A stretch of 64,000 nucleotides of DNA from Heterocephalus glaber. Its lineage: Eukaryota > Chordata > Mammalia > Rodentia > Bathyergidae. Shown here in pieces: positions 10,830-22,410 of the stretch. Position 1 is the first letter of the stretch. The number at the start of each line of letters is the position of its first letter. The notes beneath the pieces are model-generated. The model searched no databases, was not told the DNA's origin, and was given only the letters and a program-made list of their open reading frames with translations. The position numbers were made by a program, and so were the translations under genes. The DNA lies in the NCBI RefSeq assembly GCF_000247695.1, contig NW_004624855.1, forward strand, positions 596,541 to 660,540, in the 5' to 3' direction.

Positions 10830-11331
10830 GTCTTAGTCTATTTTGTGCAATTATAGCAGAATAGTACAGACTGAGTAATTTATGAAGAATAGAGTTTTGT
10901 TTCTCACAGTTCTGGAAGATGGAAGTTCAAGTGAAAGGTTCCAGAAAGTACTGAGTCTGGTATGACCATTCTCCTCTTCTAAGATGGTGCCTAATGTGAA
11001 CCTGTGGTCCTTTAGAAGAGAGCATTGGATTCTCATGTAGCAGAAGGTTGAAGAGCTATGAAGCAAAAAGTCATCTAATTTTCCCCTTTGAAACAGCATT
11101 AATCCCACCCATGAGAGCAGAACCCTCAAGGCCTTGTTTTTTGGGGTTTTTTTGGTACCAGGGATCAAACTTGGGACTTTGCGCTTGTGAGTCAGGCACC
11201 AGAACCACTGAGCTAAATCCCCACCCCCTCAAGGCCTTGTTGACTTCCAAAAATCCCATCTCCTGACACTACCACAGCAGCACCACATTTCAGCAAGAGT
11301 TTTACAAGGGGCAAACTTTCAAACCATAACA
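10830..11331 (+). mobile_element. MaLR-like LTR (ERVL class), split by an ID SINE
   Basis: Reads TTAGTCTATTTTGTG near its start, TTTCTCACAGTTCTGGAAGATGGAAG, then GCATTAATCCCACCCATGAG and ends TTCAAACCATAACA. These are landmarks of the mammalian MLT1/MST group. It is old and non-coding. An ID element interrupts it at 11139-11225. Confidence 0.72.
11139..11225 (-). mobile_element. ID-type SINE nested in the MaLR-like LTR
   Basis: The minus strand carries GGGGATTTAGCTCAGTGG, AGTTTGATCCC and GGTACC plus tail. A perfect 16-bp target-site duplication (ccctcaaggccttgtt) lies at 11123-11138 and 11226-11241, so it inserted after the LTR. Confidence 0.94.
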
Positions 11332-13355
11332 ACTACATTTTCATAGATCTTATTTTGTATGTCTCTAGGATGACTAATAAAATAAAAATTTAAAGGATTA
11401 TTTTACTTTCTACTGAATTTAATATTGTATTTCATTGTTTAGAGCCATATAAGGTAATATTTTAAAAATAGCAAGTTTTTGGAGACCCACTGAGTACAAA
11501 GCACTGGTAAGTCTTACGTAGAATTAAAAATTTTAAAAGGAAACAATTTAACTATCTAGATTGGAAAAATGTAGAGAACTGAGTGAAGAGCTTGATAACT
11601 GGTTTTAAGTGGAATAAAATGCTGCAAATACTATCATGCAAATCTGAACTTTGATTTGGTCCTAGAAATGAATTTTTATCCAAAAACATTTATCTTTTTG
11701 TCTAGAGATTCTTGAAATTATTTACATGACAAGATAAGCTATGAGAAAACAAAAATGCATGGAGTGTAATCAGGATACAATATATGCTCAAGATTCTTAA
11801 CTTCTGAACCTAGAACCACCTGATGATACAGAAAATTATTCTGATTTCCTGAGTTTCAAGTCATGTATTTTAATACCAACCTATTTTATTTTCATTTAAA
11901 TATATTTAGGGCTTTTAACAGGTTTTGAGATCTAGAAGGCAGTCAGAACTTTGTAGAAGGACATCTTTTGCATATGTAATTTTGGAGTTCTCTGCTTCAA
12001 TACCTTCTTCACAGATTGATATGTAGTGTGTGAAATGCTTAATAATGTCATCAAAGAGATTTATATGTTTATTTATGTTTTACAGATAAGAGACTTTCCC
12101 ACACAGAATTCAAATGACTTGCCTACAGTGATTAGTATTTTGCATTTGGAAAAATTCAAATTTTTATCTACATCTGTTTAGACATTTTTATTTTCACAAC
12201 CTTGTGTTAGTGAGGTTATCTGCTTGACACTGAGGAGGCATGATTTTCTCCTCTCACTTTGTTTTTGTTTTTTGATTTACTATCTTTGCATCCCAGTTTT
12301 GACCAGCCCTCTCATATTCACAACTTAGCAAAATTGGGATGAAATTTGGATGAAAATGTGTAGATAGCTCAGTTAACTAATTTCCTTTATTTTATCTAAA
12401 TCTATTAGTTTGGAAAACTCTTAAAATTCAAGTATAATAATTATCTTTGTACAGGAAGACCTACAAATGTTTTATGAAGTTATTCCATGGCAAAATTGGT
12501 TTCCTTTTCTTCTTGGAGTATGATACTGATAATTTAGGAATTTAATATCCATTTCCACGTTAATTACCATATAACTACCTTGAATATTTTACTATTCATT
12601 CTAAGTAATCTTTCAAAACCTCTCCTCAAAAATAAATTACTTATGAATGAATCTAACTATCTCTTTGCCCTTCACTTAACCTCTTATATTTCAGATGCTT
12701 GGTATTCTTTTGATGAACAGAAATAAATTTTATATTAGTTTCAGTTCTCTTTTTAATACATTTAATCTTCTTATTAGCCTTGTGGCAGCATCTCCCCTTA
12801 GTAGTGACACCGTCCTTGAACCTGCTGTGGCACTGTTGGCTCTCTCTAGGAAGAACAGTTTCTAGCATTGACTCCATCCTCATATTCAGGGAAAATGAAA
12901 TATTAATTGAATTCTCAATCAGAAAATGTGTTTGGCATTCCACTGTGCTTTTAGTACAGATTACTGAGCAGTACCTGTCTTAGACTGGGGAGGGAAAGGA
13001 ACAGCTCTGAAGAAACAGCAAAGGCATTGTAGTCAGCTTTTGGGGAGTCAGCTGCAGAGGTACCACTGACCTGATGCCCAGGTGTAGCATCTTGCAGAGA
13101 TATTATAGTCATCTCTCTGTAAATGTATGCTCCTAAATAGAAACATATAGCCAACAGATTTTTGTGGGAAAGGTGCCTCCACTAGTTATATTGCTTGATT
13201 TGTTGCCTAACACAATACCATTGTCTTTTTAAGATCTACAAAGATTTTATACAACTTTTTCTTGCCTGTTCCTGACATACGTTGTGTGGCATCTGACAGA
13301 TTTTCTTTTTCCTGTCTGCCATTATTATCATCTTACCACAGGACATTTTCACCCT
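11332..13355. other. Unannotated AT-rich sequence
   Basis: Mostly unique or very old sequence. A weak MIR-like patch may lie at about 12060-12140 (acagataagagac ... ttgcctacagtg). No gene seen. Confidence 0.5.
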
Positions 13356-13366
13356 AGGCTAGATTT

Positions 13367-13462
13367 TTTTTTTTTTTTTTTTTTTTTGTAGTACTGGGGA
13401 TTGAACTCGGAACTTTGCGCTTGTAAGGCAGGCGGCAGAACCACTGAGCTAAATCCCCAGCC
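13367..13462 (-). mobile_element. ID-type SINE
   Basis: A clean A box and B box on the minus strand after a 20-plus T run (the tail). The direct repeat aggctagattt lies at 13356-13366 and 13469-13479. Confidence 0.92.
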
Positions 13463-13832
13463 AACCTCAGGCTAGATTTATTAATAGCTACATTGCCTCC
13501 AATTCTCAGTCCCTCCTTGGAGTTATTGCAAAACAATATCTGGTATGATAGTTTTCTGCCTCTGGAAGTACAGTGTCTCCCAGAGGACTACCATGTCAGC
13601 TCCAACTTCTTTAGCCTACCTCATATACATCTAAATAGAGGTTAAAATATAGAAAAATTTTCTAATAGACTCTTTAATCCATTCATCAAGTCTTTATGGA
13701 GAATATGTTGTAGGCCATTAATCTGGTGGAGTTACTGACTATGTGTAAACAGGTAAGATGGCTTACCCTAAGAGCTTAGAGAGTGGAAGAGAAGAAAGAC
13801 ATATAAATACATAGTTATAAGCCAAATAGTTT

Positions 13833-13837
<5 letters not shown>

Positions 13838-13866
<29 letters not shown>
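13838..13866. repeat. (TG)n microsatellite
   Basis: About 14 uninterrupted TG units. Confidence 0.95.
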
Positions 13867-13868
<2 letters not shown>

Positions 13869-13972
13869 ATAGACAGATTTTGCTCAGAGAAAGTAGCACA
13901 AAGGAAGTGTGCAATCATTGTGGTGATTAAAATGAGTCATTAGAAAAGAGACAAATTGAGTGTTGAAGAAGA

Positions 13973-14173
13973 ACTGTGTTCAGTTCACAAACTTAATTTG
14001 TTTTTTGATTTTGGAAAAGATGGCCATGTTTGTATTTGTGTGAGTAGGATGGCTGTGGTTGTGTTTGTCACCCAATGCAGATTTACCAAACAAAAACAAA
14101 ATTTTGCCTAATATTTCTGTTTGTGAACCAAATTGGTTGCAAACAAAAGCATTTGTGAACCTAAGTACCACTG
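13973..14173 (+). mobile_element. Tigger/pogo-like MITE, family B copy 1
   Basis: A decayed copy of the element at 46894-47096, in the same orientation. Shared internal landmarks are GATGGC(C/T)(A/G)TGTTTGTATTTGTGTG and GTGTTTGTCACC. The right end read inward is CAGTGGTACTTAGGTTCAC next to TA. Length is about 201 bp against 203 bp. The internal hairpin seen in the other copy is mutated here. Confidence 0.72.
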
Positions 14174-14210
14174 TACTTATTTACTAGGTGTAGTAGACAA
14201 AATACTTGAA

Positions 14211-14372
14211 GCTGGGCCTGGTGGTGGCTGCCTGTAATCCCAGCACTCAGGAGGCTGAGGCAGGAGGATTGCTGTGATGTCGAGACCAGTCTGGGCTACA
14301 TAGTGAGTTCAAAGCCAGCCTGCACTACAAAGTGAGGCCCTCTCTCAAAAAACAAAACAAAACAAAAAAACA
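14211..14372 (+). mobile_element. B1 SINE
   Basis: Shows GCTGGGCCTGGTGGTGGC, CCCAGCACTCAGGAGGCTGAGG, the internal partial duplication, and an AAACAAAAC tail. A short direct repeat, acttgaa, lies at 14204-14210 and 14373-14379. Confidence 0.93.
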
Positions 14373-14379
14373 ACTTGAA

Positions 14380-15910
14380 AAGTCATTCTAGTTAGAGGAG
14401 TCAACATGTTTAATGTCAGTCTTGAAACCAAAGGTCAGGTTTAATGGAATTGAAGTCATGTCAACAGGACTGAAAAAGTAGAGAAGTGGCAAGGGTAAGT
14501 ATTGGTTCCCTGTTCCCTAGGAAAAGGGTGATCATTCATTTGCTATGTTAAGAGTATGAAATTTAAAAGTAGAAAAGATAGGGAAAGATGGCTAAAATGG
14601 TTTTGTAAAGTACTGATTGAACAGTCATATGTGGGTAGAGGAACTTTTTGAATAAGAATTGAAGGCCACAATGATTTTTAGTTTCAAGATACTTAAGTTG
14701 CTTTTATGTCAACCTTGAACTTTTGGGACTTAATTGCATTTACTTTTAGTAAAATTTTGTTTTCTTTTTCTAAGAAAAATAGGACATAAGCTTTTTTGGA
14801 GATAAAATAGCTCTTAGAAATTTTACATTTTGATGAGATGAGTTTAAATGAACCAAATGCAATCAAATGAACAGGCCTTAAAGTACACTATGTGTGAAAA
14901 ATCAAATCAAGAATACTTGAAGCAAAACATTTAAGGCTTTATTATATTGAAGCCATTTTAAAAATATTGTAAATGATGAACAAATAGAATATGTGATCAG
15001 GTTTCATAACTTAATACTGACTTTTCCCATTTTCATGGATGTATTTTTTTTATTCTACATACAATTTCTCTAAATACATGATCCTTTAAAATGACATTAT
15101 TTAAAAATAGTATTGCTATTTTTATAAGAAATATTTCTTGTTTAAATATGTATAAAATCTAGAAAGTTTTTAAAAGATAATATGTATGACACATGCACCC
15201 GAACAGCCAGCTGCTCTTAAGCATTTATTGCCAAACTCTCTGAGGCTATTTGAGCCTTGCACTTGTATGCACACACCGTGCCTTTTTACAATATATAGTT
15301 TAATTTAAAAAAGAGGCTTATGTTATCCAGACAGAGTTTTATACGTGTATTTTTCTTAATAACAGATTTCCATTTAGGTTTTGAATTACTATATTTAGTG
15401 ACTAAATAGTAATTCATTTATTTGTCCAAATGCTTCCTTTGGATAAATTCCTGAGTTGAACTACTGATTCAAAGAATGCCTATATTTAAAATTCTGACAC
15501 ATTTTTGACACATTTTAATTATTAAATCTTCTCATGAATGGGTTTTGTGTTCTTACTGTAAGAAGTGGTTGGAAGTGCAAACTTTAACGCTAGGATTGTT
15601 TTGCAGACCCTTAACATTAGGGTTAATGTCCTCTTTATAATTTGCAAATTTTACAAGTCAAACTGGTGATATAGCCTCTTTATTATGATTTGATTGCATT
15701 TAGCTCTACATTATTCGTCTTTTTCTTGAGTTCATTTCTTTGCTTATTTTTATGTGGGGTTTCATGTTTATCACAACTTTTTACAGATTATAGACATAAC
15801 TCTCTTTGGTTGTTAATATTTTACCACTTGGTTATTTATCTTTGAATTTCCATATATGTATATGTGTGTGTGTTCTGGCATACTGAAATTTAAAAAATTT
15901 AGGTATTCAA
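14380..15910. other. Unannotated AT-rich sequence
   Basis: No gene or recognisable repeat. Several long A/T tracts. Confidence 0.5.
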
Positions 15911-15952
15911 ATGTGCCACCATTTTTTCCTTTTTTTTTTTTATCTTTTTAAG

Positions 15953-16255
15953 CATAAGGTCATACTTAGAAATGGAAGGCCATTTATTTTTGCCACTTTT
16001 CTTTCACTTGGAAGGAAGACACTGAGTCCACAAAATGGTGGTAAATCTTTAGTTCCTAAAATATCCAGAGAACTGACAAATCCTATATCTCAGTTCTCTG
16101 ATTCAAAATTTACAATATATAGTCCAGTTTTTAAGGGAAGAAATGACTATCTAGAAAAGGCTGTGAGATTTCACATTCAATCTGAGTATTTAACACTGAA
16201 TAATTCTGTTTCTATATCTACTGATTCACCCTTATTCAAGTTATTGTCTCCCTAA
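15953..16255 (+). other. Unassigned open frame after an acceptor-like site
   Basis: A stretch of about 100 codons runs without a stop to TAA at 16253-16255. It is preceded by a long T tract and AAG at 15950-15952 that resembles a splice acceptor; an ATG lies farther upstream at 15911. The translated sequence is not low-complexity (it includes a KSLVPKISRELTNP segment) but matches no family I know. No polyadenylation signal is close behind it. It may be a chance frame; it is recorded because its composition differs from the low-complexity frames around it. Confidence 0.15.
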
Positions 16256-16389
16256 TACAGTATGAATTTTTAGTCTAATGTGCATTTTCTTGCTTATTTT
16301 TTCAGCATTTCTAGATAGCATGCATCTTGAAATTTGACTTTTATTAATAATGATGAGTACCTGTAGGCATTTCTGTGATGATCTAGCTT

Positions 16390-16720
16390 TCCTGTTGTAT
16401 TTTAAGAGCAAGACTACAGAGGGGAGTGTATATGCAAAGGCACATAGGTGAAAGAGAGCACTCTGAGGGGAAATTGCAAATTAGAATATGGCTATAGAAG
16501 AAAAAACAAAAGGTTACAGAGTAAGAACTGAAGCTGAACAAGAAAATAAGATTCAAACCATTCATGTTCTCATAAACTCAAGAGGGAGATTGAACTTCAT
16601 TACAAAGCAGTGGGACCAAGAGAAGTTTTTTAACAAGGAAAGTGACACATTCAAGATGCACATTTTATGGCTGCAATTTGAAAAACTGGACGGAGAGTGA
16701 CCGGAAAGGAACTACTGAGG
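16390..16720 (-). mobile_element. L2 LINE fragment
   Basis: The plus strand resembles antisense L2: CAGTGGGACCAAGAG, AAGGAAAGTGACACATTCAAG and TTATGGCTGC ... GGAGAGTGACCGG match the widespread L2 reverse-transcriptase segment read backwards. Very diverged. Confidence 0.5.
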
Positions 16721-17066
16721 TTGTATGTTTCAGATATATGCCAGAAACCCAGATGCTTTCTTATGCTGGAATATAGGACATTATGGATCTAGAGGACACA
16801 AGCCACGTAGTACTTGGAGATGCGTGTGTTTGTGTATGTGTGTAGGGTGTTGAGAATGGGTCATTTGGGAGTGGGATTTATCACCTGGATAACTGGTTTA
16901 TAGCAATAATTCTCCTAGGGAGAAAATGCATGATGGTGATGACTAGCTCAGTTTGGAATGTGTGGTGTCTATAAAAAAATGAGTCTGAAGCTAAGATTTG
17001 GGCTTGTGATGAAGAATCAAGCAAAGTGATCAAGTCTGTATGCATCTGCATAGAAAATGAATTTTA

Positions 17067-17187
17067 TTTATTTTATTTTATTATTTTATTTTTGTTGGTA
17101 CCTGGGATCGAACTCAGGACCTTGCATTTGCAAGGCAGGCAGCGGAACCACTGAGCTAAATCCCCAGCCCTCATCGTTTTTTTTTTT
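17067..17187 (-). mobile_element. ID-type SINE with a short 5' extension
   Basis: ID body at about 17090-17170 with a T-rich tail to its left. The direct repeat gaaaatgaatttta lies at 17053-17066 and 17188-17201. Between the tRNA-like 5' end and the right repeat is a 17-bp segment (tcatcg plus a T run) that is not part of the usual ID. Confidence 0.88.
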
Positions 17188-17739
17188 GAAAATGAATTTT
17201 AAATCCTGTCAGTTGTATCAACCAGCAAGAATGCATTAAATAAGAGAAGACCAAGAAAAAACACTGAGGAAGACTGACATTCACAAAGTGTTTTCAGAAA
17301 GTAGAGGTGTAATTACTGGAGAGTTGGGAGAAGAGCCAGGAGGTCTCTGGCATTCACAAAAGAAACTGGGCAATGATGTGAGGCATCAGATGCTTGGACT
17401 AGGCAAGAAGAATAAGGATTGTAAAGGATTTTCTAGATTTGACCATGCAGAAGTGATACGCAGTCTTTTGTCTGAAAGAGAAAGAGATTTAGAAGACTTT
17501 AGAAGATTTAAATGATGCCTTTTTCACCAAACATTTCTTTCTTTAGTATTGACAAAAGGTGAAGTAGATGTAGGTACCAGTGCAGGGCCTGGAATATGAA
17601 GGACATTGAGCCTCATTTTCTTTCCTCTTGGTAGTGGAGAGGGCTTCCAAACCAAGAGAGGAGAGGTAGTAACCACTAAAAAAAAACCTGGTGGATTTGA
17701 TTACTAACAATTAAAATTTTAAATATGGCAAAAAACCAC

Positions 17740-18580
17740 AATAAATAGAAATAAAAGATGAACAATAAGGTGAGACAAAATATTTCAATTACAAAAAATG
17801 AAGAATTAATTTCTCAAGTATATAAAATATTAAGGGGGAATAACTCATTTGAAATATTGCCAGACAGTGCGGAAAGAACCAGTTTATATAAGAACAAAAC
17901 CAAGATGCAATATGTTTGACCTCAACAGAGTCAAATTTAATATGAATTTTAAAATAACAATGATACTTTTTTATATCTATCAGATTGGGAAAAACATCCA
18001 AACTTAATAACATTCACTGCTGTTGAAGATGTAAGGAAATAGCCATATGTCTTATTAGTAGAAGTTCTCATTATGTTGGCTTTGTTGAGACAGCAATCTA
18101 ATGGCATTTTTAAAATATATAAGTGCATTGTCTTTGAAACAGCCATCCTCTTTTGGGAACTTAGTGAAGAACAAAAACTGATGGTGTATACAGGATGCAC
18201 ATTAAAATAAGTATCAATATGGCATATGGTAGAAAAACACAGTGTCAACATCCATAATTAATAAAATGGTAGAATAAAAAATAGGCCATATGTACTATAA
18301 AGAGCAAATGAACAGATGGTTGGCTTAAGAACATATGTTTTATAAGTCATATTTATGAATCCATAATCATAATTCATGATAATGTATGTCATATATTTAT
18401 TTTAATATAAAGAAAATGAATTTATGTACATGTTTCTCAAATGTATATAAATAACAAAAATGTATGAAAGATATTAATCAGATTTTTAATCATGCTATGT
18501 GGAAAGGGTGGGGAATGGATATGGAACCACATATGGATATAGACCAGACAATATAAATGTTTATTAAAATGTAGAAATAT
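17740..18580 (+). mobile_element. Old L1 (L1M-type) 3' region
   Basis: Contains CTATCAGATTGGGAAAAACATCC and TGTTGAAGATGTAAGGAAATAG, then matches to the downstream L1 ORF2/3' UTR organisation, including a GGGTGGGGAATGGATATGG stretch. These are landmarks of ancient mammalian L1. Heavily mutated, with no usable frame. Confidence 0.65.
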
Positions 18581-19121
18581 GAGTATCACTTTGGTTACTA
18601 CTAAAAGCATGAATGACTAATATATCACTGAATAAAAATGAGTAAATGACTTTATAACAAAAAGATGGCAGGGAGAACTGACTTGGTCGGAGCAAGTTGG
18701 GACCAGCTGGAAGGTTGTTGCTAGGATGAGGTTTAATAGGTAGAATTCAAATGTATAATCCTCAATCAGAAGATAGATATATATATGCATGGGGATGCTG
18801 AAAGTCTGCAAACTTCAAAGAGCTGAGAAGCTTTCCGAAATAGCTCCTGTACTGGCCTAAAGAAGCAGTGTCCTTCTTTTGTATGCCTGGTGTAAAAAGA
18901 GTATATGCTCTATGAGTGAAATTGTTTGGGTGCTTAGCTTTTAAAGTAAGTCTGCACAACATTTTGTAGTATTCCTCATTTGAATAAATAATCCAGACCC
19001 CATACCTTAGGATTCTTATGCCTAGGTATATAACACATTCAAAACTTAGAAAAGCAACCAGAAGGTAAAAAAATTATTAAAAATTTAACGGGGATTATGC
19101 TGTGAAATATGAGCATGTAAA
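18581..19121. other. Unannotated AT-rich sequence
   Basis: No gene or clear repeat. Confidence 0.5.
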
Positions 19122-19134
19122 AGATAATTTGTAG

Positions 19135-19219
19135 GGCCGGGGATTTAGCTCAGTGGTTTTGCCTCCTGCTGTGCAAGCACAAGGACCTGAGTTCAATCCC
19201 TGGTACCAAAAAAAAAAAA
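19135..19219 (+). mobile_element. ID-type SINE
   Basis: GGCCGGGGATTTAGCTCAG, GAGTTCAATCCCTGG and TACC with an A tail. A 13-bp target-site duplication (agataatttgtag) lies at 19122-19134 and 19220-19232. Confidence 0.95.
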
Positions 19220-19232
19220 AGATAATTTGTAG

Positions 19233-19695
19233 ATATTCTGTATTTACAGCTAACAATTAAGATTTGAATGAAATATTTATTTTTATTGAATGTACATAGC
19301 TTTATTAATAAGGAACTTAATGAATACATATTACAAATTTAAAAGAGAAATACTTGGGGACAAGAGGAATAGCACCAGCTATTTTTGCTCATTTGTTTTT
19401 AGATGCAGTTTTGTAAATCCCCTATAACATGGTAGATTTTCCATAAATATTTTAAATAAATGGATAGATAATATATGTTTATATATTGAATACTATAGGT
19501 CATGTTCTCCTGATTGATTTTCCAAAAGACCTAATAAAATTTCTTTCACACTTTTATTTCAGTAGAACTGGTAGTATTTCTTTTCTAGGCAGGACATTTT
19601 GTGGTTAAATAAGGAAGTTTGAAAGGAATATTTTAGTGTTTTAACTACTGTAAAAATGATATTTCCCCCATGAATCAATCACTACCTAGTGACAG
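19233..19695. other. Unannotated AT-rich sequence
   Basis: No gene or recognisable repeat. Confidence 0.5.
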
Positions 19696-19699
19696 AGTT

Positions 19700-19870
19700 G
19701 AAAATGTCTGTCTACAAAAGGGCCCATCCAGACAGTAATTTGTACTCTTTGACAAGTGTGCCATTTCATTATCTTCATTCTACAGATGACAACACTGAGC
19801 AAGAAGGGGTTAAGTGGCTCATCCTGGATCACAAAGCAAATTAATATCAGAGCTTACTTTCAAATCTTGT
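19700..19870 (+). mobile_element. MIR SINE (old)
   Basis: TCATTCTACAGATGACAACACTGAGCAAG, GGGGTTAAGTGGCTCATCC and ATCACAAAGC follow the MIR core and 3' order. Diverged. Confidence 0.75.
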
Positions 19871-20390
19871 GCAAGCCTTGTATATGTTATCTATAGCCAT
19901 GGATTTTTTTCCATGAGTGTTAGTATCTATTCTTTATTAGTATATAAGCATACAGAATTAAACCTAAGTTGTTTAAAATTATGCAGCAGAGCATAGTAAA
20001 TAATAATAATTTAGAACATGGATTTTTTTCTGGAAATGTTAACCTTTTTAGCATGATCCATTGAATGCCTAGGCTATTTTTTAGATCTTGGTTGAGACTT
20101 GTGCAGATAATCATAGGCACTTATGGAACAAACAAGATAATTTGTAAAGGAGCTAATAGAGGCCAAGGTCAAAAGTGCAGGTGCCATGATTAAGGTTACC
20201 CAGCAGCAAGATAATTTTTCTACAGTTTAAGGAAAGACAGATAGATCAGGCTGAGGATGGTAAATTAGGAAAGGGTGAGAAGAGGATTATTTCTGATTGA
20301 TAACTTGTATTTTCCCAGTTAGTAGAAGAGGCTCATAGGGGTTTGAGTTTGTTAGGTTGACTGTTTATAGGTTAAGATGATAAGGCTGTT

Positions 20391-20485
20391 GGGCTGGGGA
20401 TTTAGCTCAGTGGTTCCACCACCTGCCTTGCAAACATAACGTCCCGAGTTTGATCCCGGGCACCAAAAAAAAAAAAAGAATTACA
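20391..20485 (+). mobile_element. ID-type SINE
   Basis: GGGCTGGGGATTTAGCTCAG, GAGTTTGATCCCGGGC and ACC with an A tail. An imperfect 15-bp target duplication (gatgataaggctgtt / gatgatactgctgtt) lies at 20376-20390 and 20486-20500. Confidence 0.92.
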
Positions 20486-20577
20486 GATGATACTGCTGTT
20501 ACTGCCTCACTACTTGGGTCCCTGTATGTCATGGCTTGTGTTTAGATGCGCCTCCCCCCCTCCCCGCACCAGCCTTG

Positions 20578-20928
20578 TGCTTTTTCAGAGGTACCTGAAT
20601 CTAGAGTGTGTCATTGATTTATGATGGGGCTTGGCCGGAGGGCACCAGGATTAAGGGCATGAGTGCTACCCACCCTAAGTAGTATGAATAAGATAAAAGG
20701 GACAGAAAAACGCTCTTAAGGTCCCTTGTTCCCTTGTTACTTTTGCTACCTTGTGGGCCCCATGAACTATTTCTCCTCTGCCACACCCCTCTGCCATGTG
20801 CCACTGTCCCTTGGAGCTAGCGAATTATGAAATGAAACCCCTCCAAACTGTGAGCTAAGTAAACCTTTCCCCTCACTTTAGGTGTTAGGTATTTTGTCTC
20901 AGCTACAACAGAAAAGTAAATAAGACAT
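20578..20928 (-). mobile_element. MaLR-like LTR repeat, copy 1
   Basis: On the minus strand it begins TGTCTTATTTACTTTTCTG, followed by GAGACAAAATACC, TTTACTTAGCTCACAGTTTGG, and near its end AATCAATGACACACTC and GGTACCTCTGAAAAAGC. The same landmarks occur in the same order at 56531-56984, so these are two copies of one family. It resembles mammalian MaLR LTRs; exact family uncertain. Confidence 0.68.
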
Positions 20929-21329
20929 TGTTAGTCATCTGCAGAATTACTGTGGTTTTAGGAGGACTGAATACCTGCGGCAAGTAACTTTTGAGTCAGG
21001 TACAGCCTCAGTGACTTTTCTGTTACTGGTCTTCACTTAACCATATATTTTTTAGTGTTTATTCTTTGTCTAAAGCCAGTAGTAACCTACCAAATAGTAA
21101 AGAATGTGCCACAAAGCAAATGTCTACATATATAATCTGTTTATTTTGCTTATAAATGTACCTGGAGACATATCCTCTATAATCTGAAACATTGCTGTGT
21201 ATGTTTCCATTCAACCAATATCCTAGTACCTGCTCAAGCCAAGCTCTGGAAATATAGGTCCTTGTTTTCATAGTGCTTATCACACTTAATAGGTCAACAA
21301 GTAAATAAGAATCCTAGATAATACCATAT

Positions 21330-22150
21330 AAAAAAAAAAAAGAGTAACAAGACACTCTGTGTGATATAAATTAAGTTCAGGTTGTCACAGAGCAAATGAC
21401 ATAGAAGCTGAGGTCTGAATGACAAACATAATGATAACATTCATCATAGGGAATTTGTATACATGATATATCTTGCTGCTTCTTTTTATCCCATCCCCTG
21501 AACCCTCTTTCCCTCCTTATATACAAAAGTTTGGTTTCCATTTTTTCCTTCTATTTTCTCTTTTTTTCTTGTGTCTTCCTTCCTTTCCCCCTCCCTCTTT
21601 CCTTGTTTCCCTTCTTATTTGAACATTTTCTTCCCATTTCCCAATATCTATTATAATGTAAATAAAGTCTGAATGACAAAGAGGAGGATGGCTGAGCATT
21701 TTAGGATGGTGGGAAGAGTAGGGTTGGCGGTTTTAGAGTAGGTTGTAATGAGAAGACAGAGTGTGTACAGAGGGCTTAGTGAGGAGAACAGCAGGAGATG
21801 AGATCAGGGAACACATGGACCCTAGAACATTCATAGCCCTGAGGCCTTGGGAAGGAGCTAGTGTTCAGTTTAAGAAAAACAGGAAGCAACTGAAAAATCT
21901 TAAGCAGAATTGGGTCTAATCTGAATTCAAATTTGAAAGATCCTTGCTATTGTGTGAAGAATTAATTGTGAATGGTAGGAATATGTTGCAGTATAGGCTG
22001 AAGGAAATAATAATGTCTGTGACCAAGTAGTAGCTTCAAAGAAGGAGAAAATGAATGAGTGTAGGGCACACTAAGGAAGTAAATAAGACTTGTTGATTGA
22101 CCAGATATGGGAGGTAAACTGAATAGTCAAGGATGACTCCTAGGATTTTT
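21330..22150 (-). mobile_element. L2 LINE fragment, split by an L1 3' end
   Basis: The plus strand reads like antisense L2: CATTTTAGGATGG, AATCTTAAGCAGAATTGGG, TTTGAAAGATCCTTGCTATTGTGTG and GTCAAGGATGACTCCTAGG. The left flank before the L1 insertion appears to continue the same element. Confidence 0.6.
21427..21666 (-). mobile_element. L1 3' UTR fragment lacking its tail
   Basis: Reads as the minus-strand version of the window's L1 3' end (ATAACATTCATCATAGGGAATT ... CCATTTTTTCCTTCT). It is flanked by a perfect 14-bp repeat, gtctgaatgacaaa, at 21413-21426 and 21667-21680. Unlike the other copies it lacks the terminal GGTACATTTTAGGTATAC region and has no poly(A) tract. Confidence 0.8.
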
Positions 22151-22169
22151 TTTTTTTTTTTTTTTGCTT

Positions 22170-22410
22170 TTTAAAATTTACAGTAGCTTTCAATAAGCAT
22201 ACTATCACATATTCATCACATTGTTGGATGTTCATCAACCATCTTAAAGCACCTTTTTAATCACCATTTTATAGATGACAAAGCCTGTCCCCTAGAGGGA
22301 AAATTCCATGGTCACTCAGCTGATGAATGATGAAACTTGGAGGAGAACCCAAGTCACTCAGGGAGGTTCAGATCCTGGTTCTCATCCATTAGGCCACATT
22401 GGCAATGACC
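22170..22410 (+). mobile_element. MIR SINE (old)
   Basis: CACCATTTTATAGATGACAAAGC, TTCCATGGTCACTCAGCTGATGAATGATG and GAACCCAAG follow MIR order. A long T run directly precedes it. Confidence 0.7.

Noticed and set aside
20391..20478. tRNA-like sequence that could be called a tRNA gene
   Set aside because: It and its 16 relatives have an A tail and target duplications and lack a foldable acceptor stem; they are ID SINEs, not tRNA genes.
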